Positions 43,744 through 55,128 of a stretch of 64,000 nucleotides of DNA are shown here, piece by piece; the first letter of the stretch is position 1; each line of letters starts with the position of its first letter. Both the position numbers and the translations under genes were made by a program. Origin of the DNA: Amaranthus tricolor (lineage: Eukaryota > Streptophyta > Magnoliopsida > Caryophyllales > Amaranthaceae); assembly GCF_026212465.1 (NCBI RefSeq), contig NC_080063.1, forward strand, positions 20,021,297 to 20,085,296, given 5' to 3'. A model generated the notes under the pieces. It saw only the letters and a list, made by a program, of their open reading frames with translations, did not search any database and had not been told where the DNA came from.

Positions 43744-45029
43744 TTTTGGAATGTTTTATTGAATGAGCATAGAAGTGACAGAGAAAGAAAATGTGTTAGT
43801 GTATGAGTGATAGAAAAAACAGGGGAAGGAGAAGGAGTGGTGTGGATGAAGTTGAGTGAGGAAAAGGTTGGGGGGAAAAGGCCATCATGTTAGCATGGCA
43901 TGTCATTAATAGCCACATTCAAACAAGTTGTTTTTAAGCTGAGCTTCCACTAGACCATTTGTCTTGTTTTAGGTTTCATTCTAAAGAAATCTTTGTACCA
44001 TTCTTGTTTATTCTGGTCATTGAGTCAAGGATCGGATTAAAATTAAATTTTGTGTTTATATTGGTTTTTATATAATTTTAAAATACATTTTAAAATCGAG
44101 TTAAGTCGAGTTCGATTAAAAGATCGGGTAATATCTAATCGTCCGATCTATTTAGAACACCCCTAATTCTTCTTATACAAGACTTTTCTCAAATGTTATC
44201 TATCTCTATAATTTTGCTATAGTAGTAATAAAATGATGTAGTTACGCTTTTTCCTCCTAATTTGGTCTTATATGTCGATCAACTTTCTTATTTTTAACAA
44301 GTCAATTATACCAAAATATAATTTTATTTCACTTAATTTCTATACATGATAAGTTATTAGGGTTTAACTAATATTTTTAACTTTTCTTTGGTATTCAATA
44401 TTCACATGTTTTAGTCTACAAGAATTCATACCATTTCATTATCATAAAGATTAGCTCAATTCAATTTTAATATGTTTATTACTTATCATCAAACATAAAA
44501 ATTAAGAGAATCGTTAAAAAAATCATTATAGTCAATGTCACACCTAAAATTTTAATCATATTAGGTCATATATTATAATAGTAGTTTTTATATATGTTAA
44601 TTGTTGAGATTCACCGTTGATTAATCTTAAATGTTGTGTTGTATAATTAGTACAATAATAATGTGTACGACTAGTTATTTACTTTTAATGAGTCTCTTTA
44701 ATTAATTTTTTTCGGTTCTTATGAATTTCAACAATTTTTGATAAAGTTATGCCCAAGGCACCACATGTCCCTTTATAAATTTACTTTTGATTATACCAAT
44801 TAAAACGCTCATCATGAGACTATTCTAAATTAAACTAATAGTCTAACTAAATTATTAAAGAATCTACTTTCAAACTGAAAATACAAACTATAGTTGTTAA
44901 TATTTATTACATCATTTTGAATGTTAAAATTAAAATTTTAAATATTAAACATCTACATTATTGTGAAAAAATATTCACTTTAAATTTATCTAGCGTGAAA
45001 TAATATCATACAAGAGTTGCTTATTAAAA
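43744..45029. other. Intergenic, AT-rich
   Basis: The RETICULATA-related promoter lies at the left. Around 44030-44165 there is a possible half of a hAT-like MITE (gatcgggtaatatctaatcg ... ttagaacacccctaa). Nothing else is recognised up to the MULE-2 end. Confidence 0.5.
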
Positions 45030-45144
45030 GGAAAATTTGAATAAAATAAGATTATTTAACAACTTTATTCCAAAAATAAGCTTCGTGAAAATTTTATTTC
45101 CAAAATAAGCGTCCATACATCCAAACCTAGGCTTGGTGTAATGG

Positions 45145-45264
45145 CGCTCTTAATAACAGCGAAATAAAGAAAAAAAAATTGAGTCAAGCCTCAAGTCGCA
45201 GTTAGTAACAACGACTTAAGGAGTTGACCAGTCAAACCTTAATGTCGCTGTTACTAAAAGCGAC
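45145..45264. repeat. Left palindrome array of MULE-2 (three units)
   Basis: Units at 45145-45161 (cgctcttaataacagcg), 45193-45217 (aagtcgcagttagtaacaac plus gactt) and 45244-45264 (gtcgctgttactaaaagcga plus c). The core is the same as in MULE-1, but flanking bases are GTC...GAC rather than GTTC...GAAC. Confidence 0.8.
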
Positions 45265-45552
45265 TTAAGGCTTGACTCAATTTTTTTTTTTGACTTTCTT
45301 GTACGAATTAAACTAGCCATTGTTAATTTGAAAAATAGCCGTTACGAAGTTGAAAATAGCCGTTGTAATTATATTCTATAAATAACTCCATTATTTCCCT
45401 ACTTCATTGTATCCAATCTACATCATTCTTGTTCTGGTGAATCAATTTTTAAAGGTAACATAAGGTATTATGTTAGTCTTATTCTCAATTTATAAATGTT
45501 AATATTATTTTTGAATATTTACTTACGTTACTATATTATATGTGTTCTGTAG

Positions 45553-45870
45553 ATGTCAAAGGAGCATTCTATTGAAGAGTTTTGTGATTGTGGTTATGAA
45601 GTTGAGATTAATACAGATTGGAGCGACTTTGATCCTGGGCGTAATTTTGTTGCTTGTCCTTTCTACTTGGTTGAAGGATTAGGATGCACATACTTTAGAT
45701 GGATTGATCCGGAGGGTACCAAATGGCAGAGACACCTAATAATACGGCTTGAAAAATAATCACAAGAGCTTAAAGATGAGGTTTTTAATCTCAAGAGACA
45801 AATAGATGATAAGGCACATAGGAAAGAAGAGACTGAAAGGATTATGAGAAAGTTTAAGAAGCAATCTTAG
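45553..45870 (+). pseudogene. GRF zinc-finger/coiled-coil gene of MULE-2 (one nonsense codon)
   Basis: It starts MSKEHSIEEFCDCGYEVEIN, continues WSDFDPGRNFVACPFYLVEG and LGCTYFRWIDPEGTKWQRH, then hits TAA at 45757-45759. In the same frame after that stop it continues as a charged coiled coil, LKDEVFNLKRQIDD ... RKEETERIMRKFKKQS, ending with TAG at 45868-45870. Full length would be about 105 residues. The Cys pattern (CDCG, ACP, GC) with GRN-F and YFRW is a GRF-type zinc finger (PF06839-like). A leader intron seems likely (aaag|gtaaca to ctgtag just before the ATG). It is homologous to the MULE-1 copy over the whole length, so the gene belongs to the element. Confidence 0.8.
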
Positions 45871-46229
45871 TTAGCGTCGGTGGTTTAACTTAACGAATGA
45901 ACTATGTAATTTGATATGTATTCGTTGAACATGAATGAAATTTTGTTGAATTTTCGAGAGCATTTTCCATATTTGAATATGATCGTCTTTTTATTTTTGA
46001 TTTATTTCATACTGCATTCTTGGCGGAATGATTCATCGCCGAAAAGTCTGAGTACTTAACATCATTTCATTCATAATAAACGTGTGATAATACGATAAAA
46101 ATATATACATCTACATATATATAACAAATTATACACAAAATTCCAAATGTAACAAATACTGAATATGTACAAATGTTCAATATATATAAAATGTCACTAA
46201 TGTTCAATATATACAAACAGTATTCTAAT

Positions 46230-46552
46230 GCTAATCCTCCTCCTGTACCCTGTCTAACTATGACGGTTTATGACGCCTCCTACGATAGTAAGAGGCCGTC
46301 GCATGACGCTCGGGTAGGGGAGGTGATTGATACTGTGATGATGTAGCACCCTATGAGGACCCGACACTGCTGTCGGGGCACGTTAAGTCAACCTCCTCAA
46401 GATGAATGTCGGCATGATGAGGACATGACCCGTACTCGTACATAGTGGTGTCGGGCACGATCACTTCTGGAATGAAGTGCTGAAACTGCGTCCCTAGGAG
46501 TATGCCTTGGGCAATCTCTCGTACAGGCTCCTCTTGGGTGGAGCTGATGATA
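46230..46552 (-). pseudogene. 3' part of MULE-2 plant-mobile-domain gene, cut off by the retrotransposon
   Basis: The minus-strand reading next to the left LTR is VSIISSTQEEPVREIAQGIL, then LGTQFQHFIPEVIVPDTTMY, HADIHLEEVDLTCPDSSVGS, a stop, then QYQSPPLPERHATASYYRRR. It ends in acagggtacaggaggaggat. This is the C-terminal part of the gene whose 5' exons are at 57289-57835. The retrotransposon sits inside an exon. It has no start and an internal stop. Confidence 0.65.
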
Positions 46553-46557
46553 GATAC
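46553..46557. repeat. 5-bp target duplication, left copy (GATAC)
   Basis: GATAC directly precedes the left LTR and directly follows the right LTR (57193-57197). Five bases is the usual Copia integrase duplication. Confidence 0.9.
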
Positions 46558-47993
46558 TGATGGACCTCTTGAGTTTTGATGATGACTACACTTTAGCAAA
46601 TATGTGTTTAGAGATTGTGTGCAGGTCGATATCCGGTCGTGATAATGATCGTTGATAGTACATATGCCTTAGCTTATGGAAACGTACATGTCAAAAGGTT
46701 TCAATTGATGTTAGGAAAAGCATATCGCTTGGGATGTAAAATGGAGACAGCAGATCTACTGTTCCTAAGTTCGATGTTCTAGCTAAACTGAAGTCTGGAG
46801 ACAGCACACTGTTCCTGAGCTGAAGGTTGACTACGTTGACTAAAAATTCTGTTTATCATATTTTAATTATTATTTTTTTTAGTTGATGTATTTTAAATTA
46901 AATTGTTGCAGTAATAATTTATTAAAGTTAATTGGCAAATCGTTTTTGTTAAAGAAAATGAATTCACGTTTTATTTGTTAAGATCCTTTATTTTAGGATC
47001 TATTTTTAGTAAATCCTGGATTTGTTAAAAATAGAATTAACTAACTTTGAATTAGTCTTAGCAAATCTTTCTAACCGGTTTTTATTCCTAAAAAATAGCA
47101 AGCAATCATTCCCACTAAGATTAACCGTTTTCTAAGTATAGCATAAAGTTCCAGCCATTAATTTGGGGAACAGGAATTACTACTGAAGAAACTGCTACTT
47201 TAGGGAACAGCGGTTATTAAGGGAACAGCGGTTATTGTTTTTGTACACGTGTGATTTGACTTAATCAAATCTTATGGAAATAACCGTGTGTTTGCTTAAT
47301 CCACATTACTCCCATGATCTCTTGATAGTGGGATGATGGATTGGATTATTCCATTTTCTTAGGAATATTATTTTCTATAAATTGCAAGTTAATTCCGGTT
47401 TTTAAAAAAATGAGAAGTAATCCAACGTTTTGTGCTTAAGTGTTTTCATACGTTTTTGTTGGATTTTACAAGAAATATTTTGTTCTTAAAATTGCCAATT
47501 AATTTATAATATTTTCTTGATGCAACTCTTTGATTTATTTTAGAGAATTTCTATCCTTTTTGTAAGGGATTTTGAGAGTTTATGTAATTAGACTCGGGTG
47601 AGTCTAAGGGGGAAGTTAGATAGCTTTTAGTAAAGCTAGAGAGGATTAGCTTATTGTAAAGCTAAGTTTGTTGCTTTGAGTAAAGCAATTAGAGAGTGAA
47701 GAGTTGGCCTAGTTGTTTCGCTTCGAGTGAAGTAAGGTGTTTATTGTAATTGTAACTAATTGCCTTAAACATAGTGAAGTTGTTAGAAATCCCAAGTGGT
47801 CGTGGTTTTTCCTTTTGTTTAGGCCCAAAAGGTTTCCACGTAAAATCGTGTGTCTCTCTTATTATTTTGCTCTTAGTTTAAGCTTTATTTATTTTGAATA
47901 ATTCCGCAAAAACAGGGCACAATCGCTTAAACTTGCAACAACAACAATTCACCCCCCCTCTTGTTGCTGTTCCCGTTCCTAATTGAATCAACA
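46558..47993 (+). repeat. Left LTR
   Basis: Starts TGATGGACCTCTTGAG and ends TAATTGAATCAACA. It contains three GGGAACAG copies (47166, 47203, 47221) and one CTGTTCCC (47967). 1436 bp, the same length as the right LTR. It is the promoter-bearing copy. Confidence 0.95.
47376..47381 (+). promoter_or_regulatory. Candidate TATA box in left LTR
   Basis: ttttcTATAAAttgc in the middle of the LTR, about 620 bp before its end. It is the best TATA match I noticed in the LTR, but the LTR is AT-rich and the start site is not known. Confidence 0.35.
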
Positions 47994-47995
47994 AT

Positions 47996-48007
47996 TGGTA
48001 TCAGAGC
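47996..48007 (+). other. Primer-binding site
   Basis: TGGTATCAGAGC lies two bases after the LTR end. It is complementary to the 3' end of initiator Met-tRNA and is the usual primer site of plant Copia elements. Confidence 0.9.
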
Positions 48008-48061
48008 CCTGTTCCCAGAAGATCAGGAAACCCTGAGGGCAGATTCTGGTGTTCCCGAAAA

Positions 48062-49858
48062 ATGTCAATTATGAACGAGCGAATGGAAGAAGGGTATTCA
48101 ACTCAAAGACCGCCAATGTTCGATGGAAAATTCTATACATACTGGAAGAATAGGATGGAGATCTTCATCAAAGCAGAAAATTATCAAGTTTGGAGAGTCA
48201 TAGAAATCGGAGATTTTGAGGTAACCACTACTAACTCCAACAATGAAATTGTTCCCAAACCTATAACCGAATATGAAAAAGAAGATTTTCAGAAAATGGA
48301 ATTAAATGCTCTTGCTATAAAATTACTTCATTGTGGTCTTGGACCAAACGAGCATAATAGAATTATGGGGTGCAAATCCGCCAAGCAAATTTGGGACCTA
48401 CTTGCTGTTACCCATGAGGGAACAAGTGAAGTAAAACGGTCCAAAATTGATTTGTTAATGTCTAAATACGAGAGATTTGTTATGGAGCCAAGAGAAAGTA
48501 TCCAAGAGATGTTCACTAGGTTCACCAACATAACAAACGAGCTTGTCTCTCTTGGAAGAATAATTCCCACTGATGAACAAGTAAGGAAGATCCTAAGGAG
48601 CCTTCCTCAAGATGAGCGCTGGAGGGCCAAGGTTACTGCTATACAAGAGTCCAAAGATTTTACTAAGTTCAATCTAGAGGAGCTGGCTGGTTCCCTAATG
48701 ACGCATGAATTGCATTTGGGAACAGCAGACAGTTCCAGGAACAAGGGACTGGCTTTGGCAGCGGGGGAACAGGACGAATCAGAATGTGATGAGGAAGAGG
48801 CTGCTTTATTGGTACGAAAATTCAAGAAGTTCTTCAGGAACAGCAGGTATGCAAATCAAAGAAACAACAAAGAAAGAAGAACAAAAAATCTTGAATGCCA
48901 CAAATGTGGAAGTACCGAACACTTCATCAAGGATTGCCCAACATGGAAGAATGAAAAGGGCAAGGGAAAGACAAGAGATTCAAGAAGACCGTTGAACAAA
49001 GAAAATTTTAACAAGACTGACTTTCGTAAGGCCATGATTGCTGCATGGGGAGAAACTGAAAGTGAGAATGAAACTATTGTTCCCGAAGAAGAGGAGACAG
49101 CTAACCTATGTCTCATGGCTACGCATAAAGGCAAGGAGAAGCAGGTAAATATTTCTAATTCATTTTCTGACCGTTCATTCAATCTAAGTAAAAATGAATT
49201 AAAAGAGTTGTTAAAAGAGGCACAAGTTAAACTTGAAAATTGCAATGATAAGTGTCTCAAGTTAGAAAAGGAACTTAAGGTAAGCAAAGACCATGTCTCA
49301 TACATAAACACCTTTAGACATGATGTCCAAAACAGATTTTTCGGTTTGTTGGACCAAAATATAATCCTAAAGGAAAATATGGAGAGACTTAAGAAGGAAA
49401 ATGTTATTCTTAACATTGAGCTATCGCAATACAAATTATTAGGCTTAAATGAGGAATTGATAGATGCATCTACTAAAGATTTATGCAATGATTTTCAATA
49501 TTTAAAAATGAATTTGGAATCCAATCATAACAACAATAATAATCTTGAATTAAATTTAAGAGAAAAAGGGAAAATCAAAATAACTCCCAAATGGATTCTA
49601 GATGCTAAAAGTAAGAAATCACAAGGCCTAAAATATTTTAAGAATAACAAAAGTAAGAAAGCTTACGTTGATCTTCCTAGAGACAGGTACTGTACCTTCT
49701 GTGGTAAAGCTGGCCATCTGAAGGAACAGTGCACCAAAAGGGAACAGTATACTGTCTCTAACAGAAACTATGTCGATAACATTCAAATTGATAAATATGA
49801 TTCATGTAAGATCGACAAGGAACCCAAGAAAGTCTGGGTTCCTATAAATAACAATTAA
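48062..49858 (+). CDS. gag: Retrotransposon gag polyprotein
   Basis: 598 aa from ATG 48062 to TAA 49856-49858. The N-terminal half is the UBN2/gag-type capsid domain ([20 protein letters not shown] near the start, later [17 protein letters not shown] and [20 protein letters not shown]). Two CCHC zinc knuckles are visible: [14 protein letters not shown] at about residue 280 and [14 protein letters not shown] near 555. Between them lies a long Lys/Glu/Asn-rich coiled coil (about 375-475). It packages element RNA into cytoplasmic particles in this family. It is large for Copia gag, as in Sireviruses. The frame is fully open. It overlaps the open pol frame by only a few bases. Confidence 0.93.
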   Translation: MSIMNERMEEGYSTQRPPMFDGKFYTYWKNRMEIFIKAENYQVWRVIEIGDFEVTTTNSNNEIVPKPITEYEKEDFQKMELNALAIKLLHCGLGPNEHNRIMGCKSAKQIWDLLAVTHEGTSEVKRSKIDLLMSKYERFVMEPRESIQEMFTRFTNITNELVSLGRIIPTDEQVRKILRSLPQDERWRAKVTAIQESKDFTKFNLEELAGSLMTHELHLGTADSSRNKGLALAAGEQDESECDEEEAALLVRKFKKFFRNSRYANQRNNKERRTKNLECHKCGSTEHFIKDCPTWKNEKGKGKTRDSRRPLNKENFNKTDFRKAMIAAWGETESENETIVPEEEETANLCLMATHKGKEKQVNISNSFSDRSFNLSKNELKELLKEAQVKLENCNDKCLKLEKELKVSKDHVSYINTFRHDVQNRFFGLLDQNIILKENMERLKKENVILNIELSQYKLLGLNEELIDASTKDLCNDFQYLKMNLESNHNNNNNLELNLREKGKIKITPKWILDAKSKKSQGLKYFKNNKSKKAYVDLPRDRYCTFCGKAGHLKEQCTKREQYTVSNRNYVDNIQIDKYDSCKIDKEPKKVWVPINNN

Positions 49859-52800
49859 TTATCTTACAGGTCCAAGTGAGGGGGAACAGCTCATGGTATC
49901 TCGACAGTGGGTGTTCCAAGCATATGACGGGTGACAAATCTAAATTTCTCTCACTTGAAGCCTATGATGGGGGAACAGTAACCTTCGGTGACAATATGAA
50001 GGGTGAGATAATCGCCAAAGGAAAGGTTGGAAGGTCATGTTCCCACGCCATTGATAATGTATTTTTAGTCGAGAATTTGAAACACAACTTACTCAGCATT
50101 TCTCAATTTTGTGATAAGGGTAACTCTGTAAACTTTACTTCTGAAAAGTGCATTATTTTTAGGAACGACACAGGAGACATCATTCTTGAGGGAATCAGAA
50201 AAGGGAACACTTATGTAGTGGACCTGGACACTGTTCCCAGAAACAGTCTAACGTGTCTAAGTGTTAAAGAAGACGACCCACTTCTTTGGCATAAGCGTCT
50301 AGGTCATGCTAGTTATTCATTGATTAATAAATTAAGATCTAAAGACCTAGTTAGAGGACTACCATCTATAAAATTCCTTAAGGATGAAATATGTGATCCT
50401 TGTGCCAAAGGAAAACAAGTAAGGTCATCTTTTAAACCAAAGAATGTTGTGACCACCTCAAAAACGCTTGAATTATTACACATGGATTTGTGTGGACCTA
50501 TGAGAATACAAAGCCGTAGTGGCAAGAGATATGTGTTTGTTATTGTTGATGATTATAGTAGATTTACATGGACTTTATTTTTAGTTAGTAAAGATGAAGC
50601 CTTTAATGAGTTTGTCTCTTTCGCTAACAAAATACAAAAATCTACCAATAATCAAATTGTTCACATAAGGTCAGATCATGGTAAAGAATTTGAAAATTCA
50701 AGCTTTATGAGTTATTGCAATGAACATGGAATAAGTCACAATTTTTCCGCCCCTAGAACACCACAACAAAATGGTGTTGTAGAAAGGAAAAATAGAACTT
50801 TAGAAGAAATGGCTAGAACTATGTTAATTGCTAGTGGCTTACCTAGAAATTTTTGGGCCGAGGCTGTTAATACTGCATGTTATATTTTAAATAGAGTATT
50901 GATAAGACCAATCACTTCTAAGACACCCTATGAACTGTTTAAAGGTGTTAAACCAAATATTGCCTATTTTCGTGTGTTTGGATGCAAATGTTTTGTACAT
51001 GTTAATGGAAAACGGAATATAGGTAAATTTGATGAAAGAAGTGATGAAACAGTATTTCTTGGCTACTCATCTCAAAGTAAGGCATATAGAGTCTATAACA
51101 AAAGAACAATGAGTGTGGAAGAATCCGTTCACATAATTTTCGATGAAACTAACTTTTTGTCAAGTGAACAGGATACAAATAATTTTAAGATAGGTCTTGC
51201 AAATCTAGAAGAAGATGATGAAGAATTGAAAGTGCATGATCAAGAAACAGCTGGTGAACAGCCGGTTCCAGCAGAAGCAGAAAGTACTGAACAAGTTCAG
51301 GAACTGCCAGAACATCAGGAACAGCAAACTGTTCCCAATCCAGCTGTTCCCACAGATGAGCAGAACAATCTAGTAGCTGAACAGAATGTTAATCAAGCTG
51401 ATGAACCAGAACATGCTACTGTTCCCACAAGAGATTTTATGCCAAAACCTTGGAGATATCAAAAATACCATCCTCTTGATTTGATTGTAAGTGACTTGAA
51501 TAAAGGAACACAAACTCGATCTCAATTGAGAAATTTTTGTGCACATTTTGCGTTCCTATCATCACTTGAACCCAAAAATCACGAAGAAGCTCTAAAGGAT
51601 TCCGAATGGGTTGTAGCCATGCAAGATGAATTGAACGAATTTGAAAGGAACAAAGTATGGCATTTAGAACCCAAACCGAAACACAAGAAGGTAATTGGTT
51701 TGAAATGGGTATTTCGGAACAAACTAGATGAGCATGGAATAATTGTAAGAAACAAAGCAAGGCTCGTGGTCAAAGGGTACAATCAACAAGAAGGTATTGA
51801 TTATACTGAGACATTTGCTCCAGTAGCAAGGTTAGAAGCTATTAGAATTTTAATTTCTTTTGCTGCATTTATGAACTTCAAATTATATCAAATGGATGTG
51901 AAATGTGCTTTCTTGAATGGTTTTCTTGATGAAGAAGTTTTTGTTGAACAACCGCCTGGCTTTGAGAATACCTCGTGTCTTGATCATGTCTATAAGCTTT
52001 ATAAAGCTCTTTATGGGTTGAAACAAGCTCCAAGGCAATGGTATGAAAGACTATCAAAGTTTTTGATTCAAAATGACTTTATTAGAGGTAAAATTGATAA
52101 AACCTTATTCTTTAAGAATAAAGGTTCCAATATATTAGTTGTTCAAATATATGTTGATGATATTATTTTTGGTGCCACAAATGAATTGCTATGTAAAGAA
52201 TTTGCTAACCTTATGAGCACTGAATTTGAAATGAGCATGATGGGAGAATTAAATTTCTTTCTTGGTTTGCAAATTAAACAAACTGCTAATGGTATCTTTA
52301 TTCATCAACAAAAATATATAAAAGAACTTCTTAAGAAATATGGCTTGAATAACGCTAAAACCAACCATACACCCATGGCTACTAATGTAAGATTAGATGA
52401 AGATACAAATGGAACAAATATTGACCAAACTATGTATAGAGGCATGATTGGATCTTTATTATATCTAACTGCTAGTAGACCCGATATTTCATTTAGTGTT
52501 GGTTTATGTGCGAGATTTCAATCTAACCCTAAAGAATCACATCTAACTGCAGTGAAACGTATTTTGAGATATCTAAAGGGAACAGATGATTTATCATTAT
52601 TTTATCCTAAAAGTGATGTCTTTGATTTGAAAGGCTTTAGTGATGCAGATTATGCAGGAGATCTTGTTAATAGAAAAAGCACGTCAGGTATGGTACAATT
52701 TCTTGGCTCATGTTTAGTTTCGTGGAGCTCCAAGAAACAAAACACTGTTGCATTATCAACTGCTGAAGCTGAGTACGTAGCAGCAGCAGCTTGCTGTTCC

Positions 52801-53094
52801 CAAATGATATGGATAAAGCAGCAGCTAAGAGACTTTGGTATTAAGTATGCATGTGTTCCTATTTATTGCGATAATACCAGTGCCATATGCATATCCAAAG
52901 ATCCAGTGCATCACTCACGAGTAAAGCACATCCATATTAGGCATCATTTTCTTAAGGATAATGTTGAAAATAAAAATATTATTGTTAAGCATGTAAACAC
53001 TAACGAGCAAATAGCAGATATCATGACCAAACCGCTTCCAAGGGAACAGCATGAGAAAATGAGATTGGAACTTGGCATGATCAAGCTGCATTAA
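49852..53094 (+). CDS. pol: Retrotransposon pol polyprotein (PR-IN-RT-RH)
   Basis: Open from 49852 (after a stop in this frame at 49849) to TAA 53092-53094, about 1080 aa. There is no ATG near the 5' end, so it is probably made from gag by a -1 frame change or from a spliced RNA. Counting from 49876: aspartic protease with [14 protein letters not shown] (8-21), GAG-pre-integrase HKRLGH and CDPC, integrase core with [27 protein letters not shown] and [15 protein letters not shown], then a linker rich in Glu/Gln. The RT follows with [27 protein letters not shown] and YVDD at 759-762, then RNase H with [26 protein letters not shown] and [11 protein letters not shown]. All catalytic motifs I looked for are present. 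Integrase precedes RT, which defines Copia. Confidence 0.95.
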   Translation, partial: QLIILQVQVRGNSSWYLDSGCSKHMTGDKSKFLSLEAYDGGTVTFGDNMKGEIIAKGKVGRSCSHAIDNVFLVENLKHNLLSISQFCDKGNSVNFTSEKCIIFRNDTGDIILEGIRKGNTYVVDLDTVPRNSLTCLSVKEDDPLLWHKRLGHASYSLINKLRSKDLVRGLPSIKFLKDEICDPCAKGKQVRSSFKPKNVVTTSKTLELLHMDLCGPMRIQSRSGKRYVFVIVDDYSRFTWTLFLVSKDEAFNEFVSFANKIQKSTNNQIVHIRSDHGKEFENSSFMSYCNEHGISHNFSAPRTPQQNGVVERKNRTLEEMARTMLIASGLPRNFWAEAVNTACYILNRVLIRPITSKTPYELFKGVKPNIAYFRVFGCKCFVHVNGKRNIGKFDERSDETVFLGYSSQSKAYRVYNKRTMSVEESVHIIFDETNFLSSEQDTNNFKIGLANLEEDDEELKVHDQETAGEQPVPAEAESTEQVQELPEHQEQQTVPNPAVPTDEQNNLVAEQNVNQADEPEHATVPTRDFMPKPWRYQKYHPLDLIVSDLNKGTQTRSQLRNFCAHFAFLSSLEPKNHEEALKDSEWVVAMQDELNEFERNKVWHLEPKPKHKKVIGLKWVFRNKLDEHGIIVRNKARLVVKGYNQQEGIDYTETFAPVARLEAIRILISFAAFMNFKLYQMDVKCAFLNGFLDEEVFVEQPPGFENTSCLDHVYKLYKALYGLKQAPRQWYERLSKFLIQNDFIRGKIDKTLFFKNKGSNILVVQIYVDDIIFGATNELLCKEFANLMSTEFEMSMMGELNFFLGLQIKQTANGIFIHQQKYIKELLKKYGLNNAKTNHTPMATNVRLDEDTNGTNIDQTMYRGMIGSLLYLTASRPDISFSVGLCARFQSNPKESHLTAVKRILRYLKGTDDLSLFYPKSDVFDLKGFSDADYAGDLVNRKSTSGMVQFLGSCLVSWSSKKQNTVALSTAEAEYVAAAACCSQMIWIKQQLRDFGIKYACVPIYCDNTSAICISKDPVHHSRVKHIHIRHHFLKDNVENKNIIVKHVNTNEQIADIMTKPLPREQHEKMRLELGMIKLH

Positions 53095-53634
53095 AGGAAG
53101 TGTCATATATGATTCTTAGAGACAAAATAAAAATTGAAAATGATCAATCAACCACAATAAACTTGATTGAAAGATCAATTATCGAAAGGATCAGGTACGC
53201 ATTTTTTTTAAGGGAATATACTTTGAATGTTCTTATGATTGCATGATTATTTTGATCAAACGGTAGTAGCATAATATTATCATTTTCTTATTATAAATAT
53301 ATAATAAAAATAAAAAAAAAATAAAAAAAAAATATTAAAAAAAAATAATAATAAAAAATAAAAAAAAAAAATTAAAATTATATATAAATTTTTTTTCCAG
53401 CAATTTTTTTTGGAAGTAGGAGTTGGATCATCAAATTCATCTGTCTCCATTTCGTGTCTCTGTATCAAAATGCATAACTAAGGAAAATGGAACATTTAGT
53501 AACCGTCACCTCTCACAAATAAACCCACTCCCTCACGTTCCATCCTTCACTTCATAATCATTACCCTTTCCCTTTCACTCAACCCTAAACCGTCATTCTC
53601 TCCATTTCTCTTGCTCTTCTCTTTCAAAACTTCC
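53095..53634. other. Spacer between pol and the third ORF, with A-rich low-complexity run
   Basis: 53296-53390 is almost only A with a few T (aaaaataaaa-type units). Its complement gives a false Phe-rich frame. The rest is pyrimidine-rich (cctttccctttcactcaacc, ctctccatttctcttgctct), which could be a leader or acceptor region for a subgenomic or spliced mRNA of the next ORF; this is inference. Confidence 0.55.
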
Positions 53635-55128
53635 ATGAAAATCAAAAACCAGAACTCTAAAATGAAGCAACCTGTACCTCTTCAAGTCATCTACCCACCT
53701 TCTCACACTCCTAAGTCTGAGTCTTCATCAAAAGAACAGGAGGGAACCCCCATCTCCCCGAAAATACATGCAAGCAGTAAGAGATCAAGAGGATCCAAGA
53801 AACCTCCAACCCGTTCTGTAAAGAAAATGAAGGTAACCCACTACTTAAACGCTGAGGAACTTTCCAAAGAAATGTCAGTTGGCTTTGGCCTTGACAAAGA
53901 ATGGTATGAGACTACAAACTTTCCTCAATTTCACAAAATTCTACAAACTCAACATTGGGAATCACTCATGTGCGATTACTGCTGCAATCCCATTTACCCA
54001 GAAATTATGCGTGAGTTCATCTCTAACTTTTCTATTAATGATGGAGTCTGTTCAAGTTCAATTAAAGAAATTAAAATTGAGTTTGATAGTATGACGTTAG
54101 GACAGTGGCTAGGAGTACCAGCCACTGGTTTTGATGTTTATTATGTTGGGTCAAAAATTGCGTTTTCTGGGATTGATGAGAAGGATGTTTGGAGATGTTT
54201 AGGTGTTAGGCAAAAGAGAGGTAAAGTGAGTCACAATGTTTTGTCCCCCTTACACAAGTTACTTTACAATATTGCTCGAAGGTTTATTTTACCACGAAAT
54301 TCAAAACGCAGTGAGGTAAGTCTTCGAGATGCCACTTTGATTTACTGTATGGTGAACAATATAAAGATTAACTTTCCTTCCTTGATGATTTCGCATTTAA
54401 ATGATTGTATAGCCAAAAGATGTATGGTAGGCTATGGTGGTTTGTTGTCCTGGATTTTCTCAAAATTTGGTGTTCCACTTGGAGAATACAGTTTTCCTAT
54501 GGGTCCCAGTAACATGATAGGTGCAAAATGTTTGAATAACTTGCGCCTTAAATTAAATGAGGAAGGGATCCTTGAAAATACTGTGGAACAGATTGAAATT
54601 GATTTTGATGATGAGGAACAGGAGGAAGAGGGGAAGGAAAAGGAGGAACAGGAAGTAGAAGAAGAAGTGGAGAAGGAGGAACAGGAAAAAGAAGTTGAAA
54701 AGGAGGAACAGGAGAAAGAAGGAGCTGGAGTTAAGGAACAGGAGGTTGTTCCTTCTGATAAGGAGGAAGAAGACAAGGGGATGGGACCTGAAGTTACTCT
54801 TGATGATGACTCTAGGGCTGAACCCAATAGTTTTCCCTCACCAAAGCCAACCACTCCAACACCACCATCACCAACACCAAGATCACCACCACCATCATTT
54901 CACAGACAACGCTTTGATCAGGCAACCGTTCCTACTGCCCCCTTATACTCCATTCTCCTTAAGCTTGATGATTTGCAGGATCGCTTCTTCAAATTTCAAG
55001 ATGAGATTCGTGTTTCCCTAGCCTCATTAGCTGACCAGATGACTCAAATGGAGGCTCGTCTTGGTGCTAAATTGGATACAGTGGAGGTGGAAACAGAATA
55101 TATTGATGAAGATGCCCCTGCTTCCTAG
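53635..55128 (+). CDS. Third ORF in env-like position: putative plant transposon protein
   Basis: 497 aa from the first ATG (53635, MKIKNQNSKMKQP) to TAG. The upstream in-frame TTG at 53611 is not used as a start. Residues about 20-70 are basic and Ser/Pro-rich (KRSRGSKKPPTRSVKKMK, possible nuclear signal). Residues about 85-300 match the all-helical 'putative plant transposon protein' domain (PF20167-like): IKIEFDSMTLGQWLGVPATG, LHKLLYNIARRFILPRNSKR, SLRDATLIYCMVNN, GYGGLLSWIFSKFGVPLGEY. Then comes an acidic Glu/Gln repeat block, a Pro-rich stretch (TTPTPPSPTPRSPPPS) and a C-terminal helix. No transmembrane segment or signal peptide is seen, so it is not an obvious envelope protein despite its position. 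Domain naming is from memory of the family; the function is unknown. Confidence 0.75.
   Translation: MKIKNQNSKMKQPVPLQVIYPPSHTPKSESSSKEQEGTPISPKIHASSKRSRGSKKPPTRSVKKMKVTHYLNAEELSKEMSVGFGLDKEWYETTNFPQFHKILQTQHWESLMCDYCCNPIYPEIMREFISNFSINDGVCSSSIKEIKIEFDSMTLGQWLGVPATGFDVYYVGSKIAFSGIDEKDVWRCLGVRQKRGKVSHNVLSPLHKLLYNIARRFILPRNSKRSEVSLRDATLIYCMVNNIKINFPSLMISHLNDCIAKRCMVGYGGLLSWIFSKFGVPLGEYSFPMGPSNMIGAKCLNNLRLKLNEEGILENTVEQIEIDFDDEEQEEEGKEKEEQEVEEEVEKEEQEKEVEKEEQEKEGAGVKEQEVVPSDKEEEDKGMGPEVTLDDDSRAEPNSFPSPKPTTPTPPSPTPRSPPPSFHRQRFDQATVPTAPLYSILLKLDDLQDRFFKFQDEIRVSLASLADQMTQMEARLGAKLDTVEVETEYIDEDAPAS

Noticed and set aside
48856..49488. 210-codon minus-strand ORF inside gag
   Set aside because: Antisense shadow of the gag coiled-coil region; Ser/Phe/Leu-rich as expected from complementing Lys/Glu/Asn codons.
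53280..53468. Phe/Ile-rich minus-strand ORF
   Set aside because: Complement of the A-rich low-complexity run between pol and the third ORF.
54432..54854. 140-codon Ser-rich minus-strand ORF
   Set aside because: Antisense of the Glu/Gln repeat in the third ORF.
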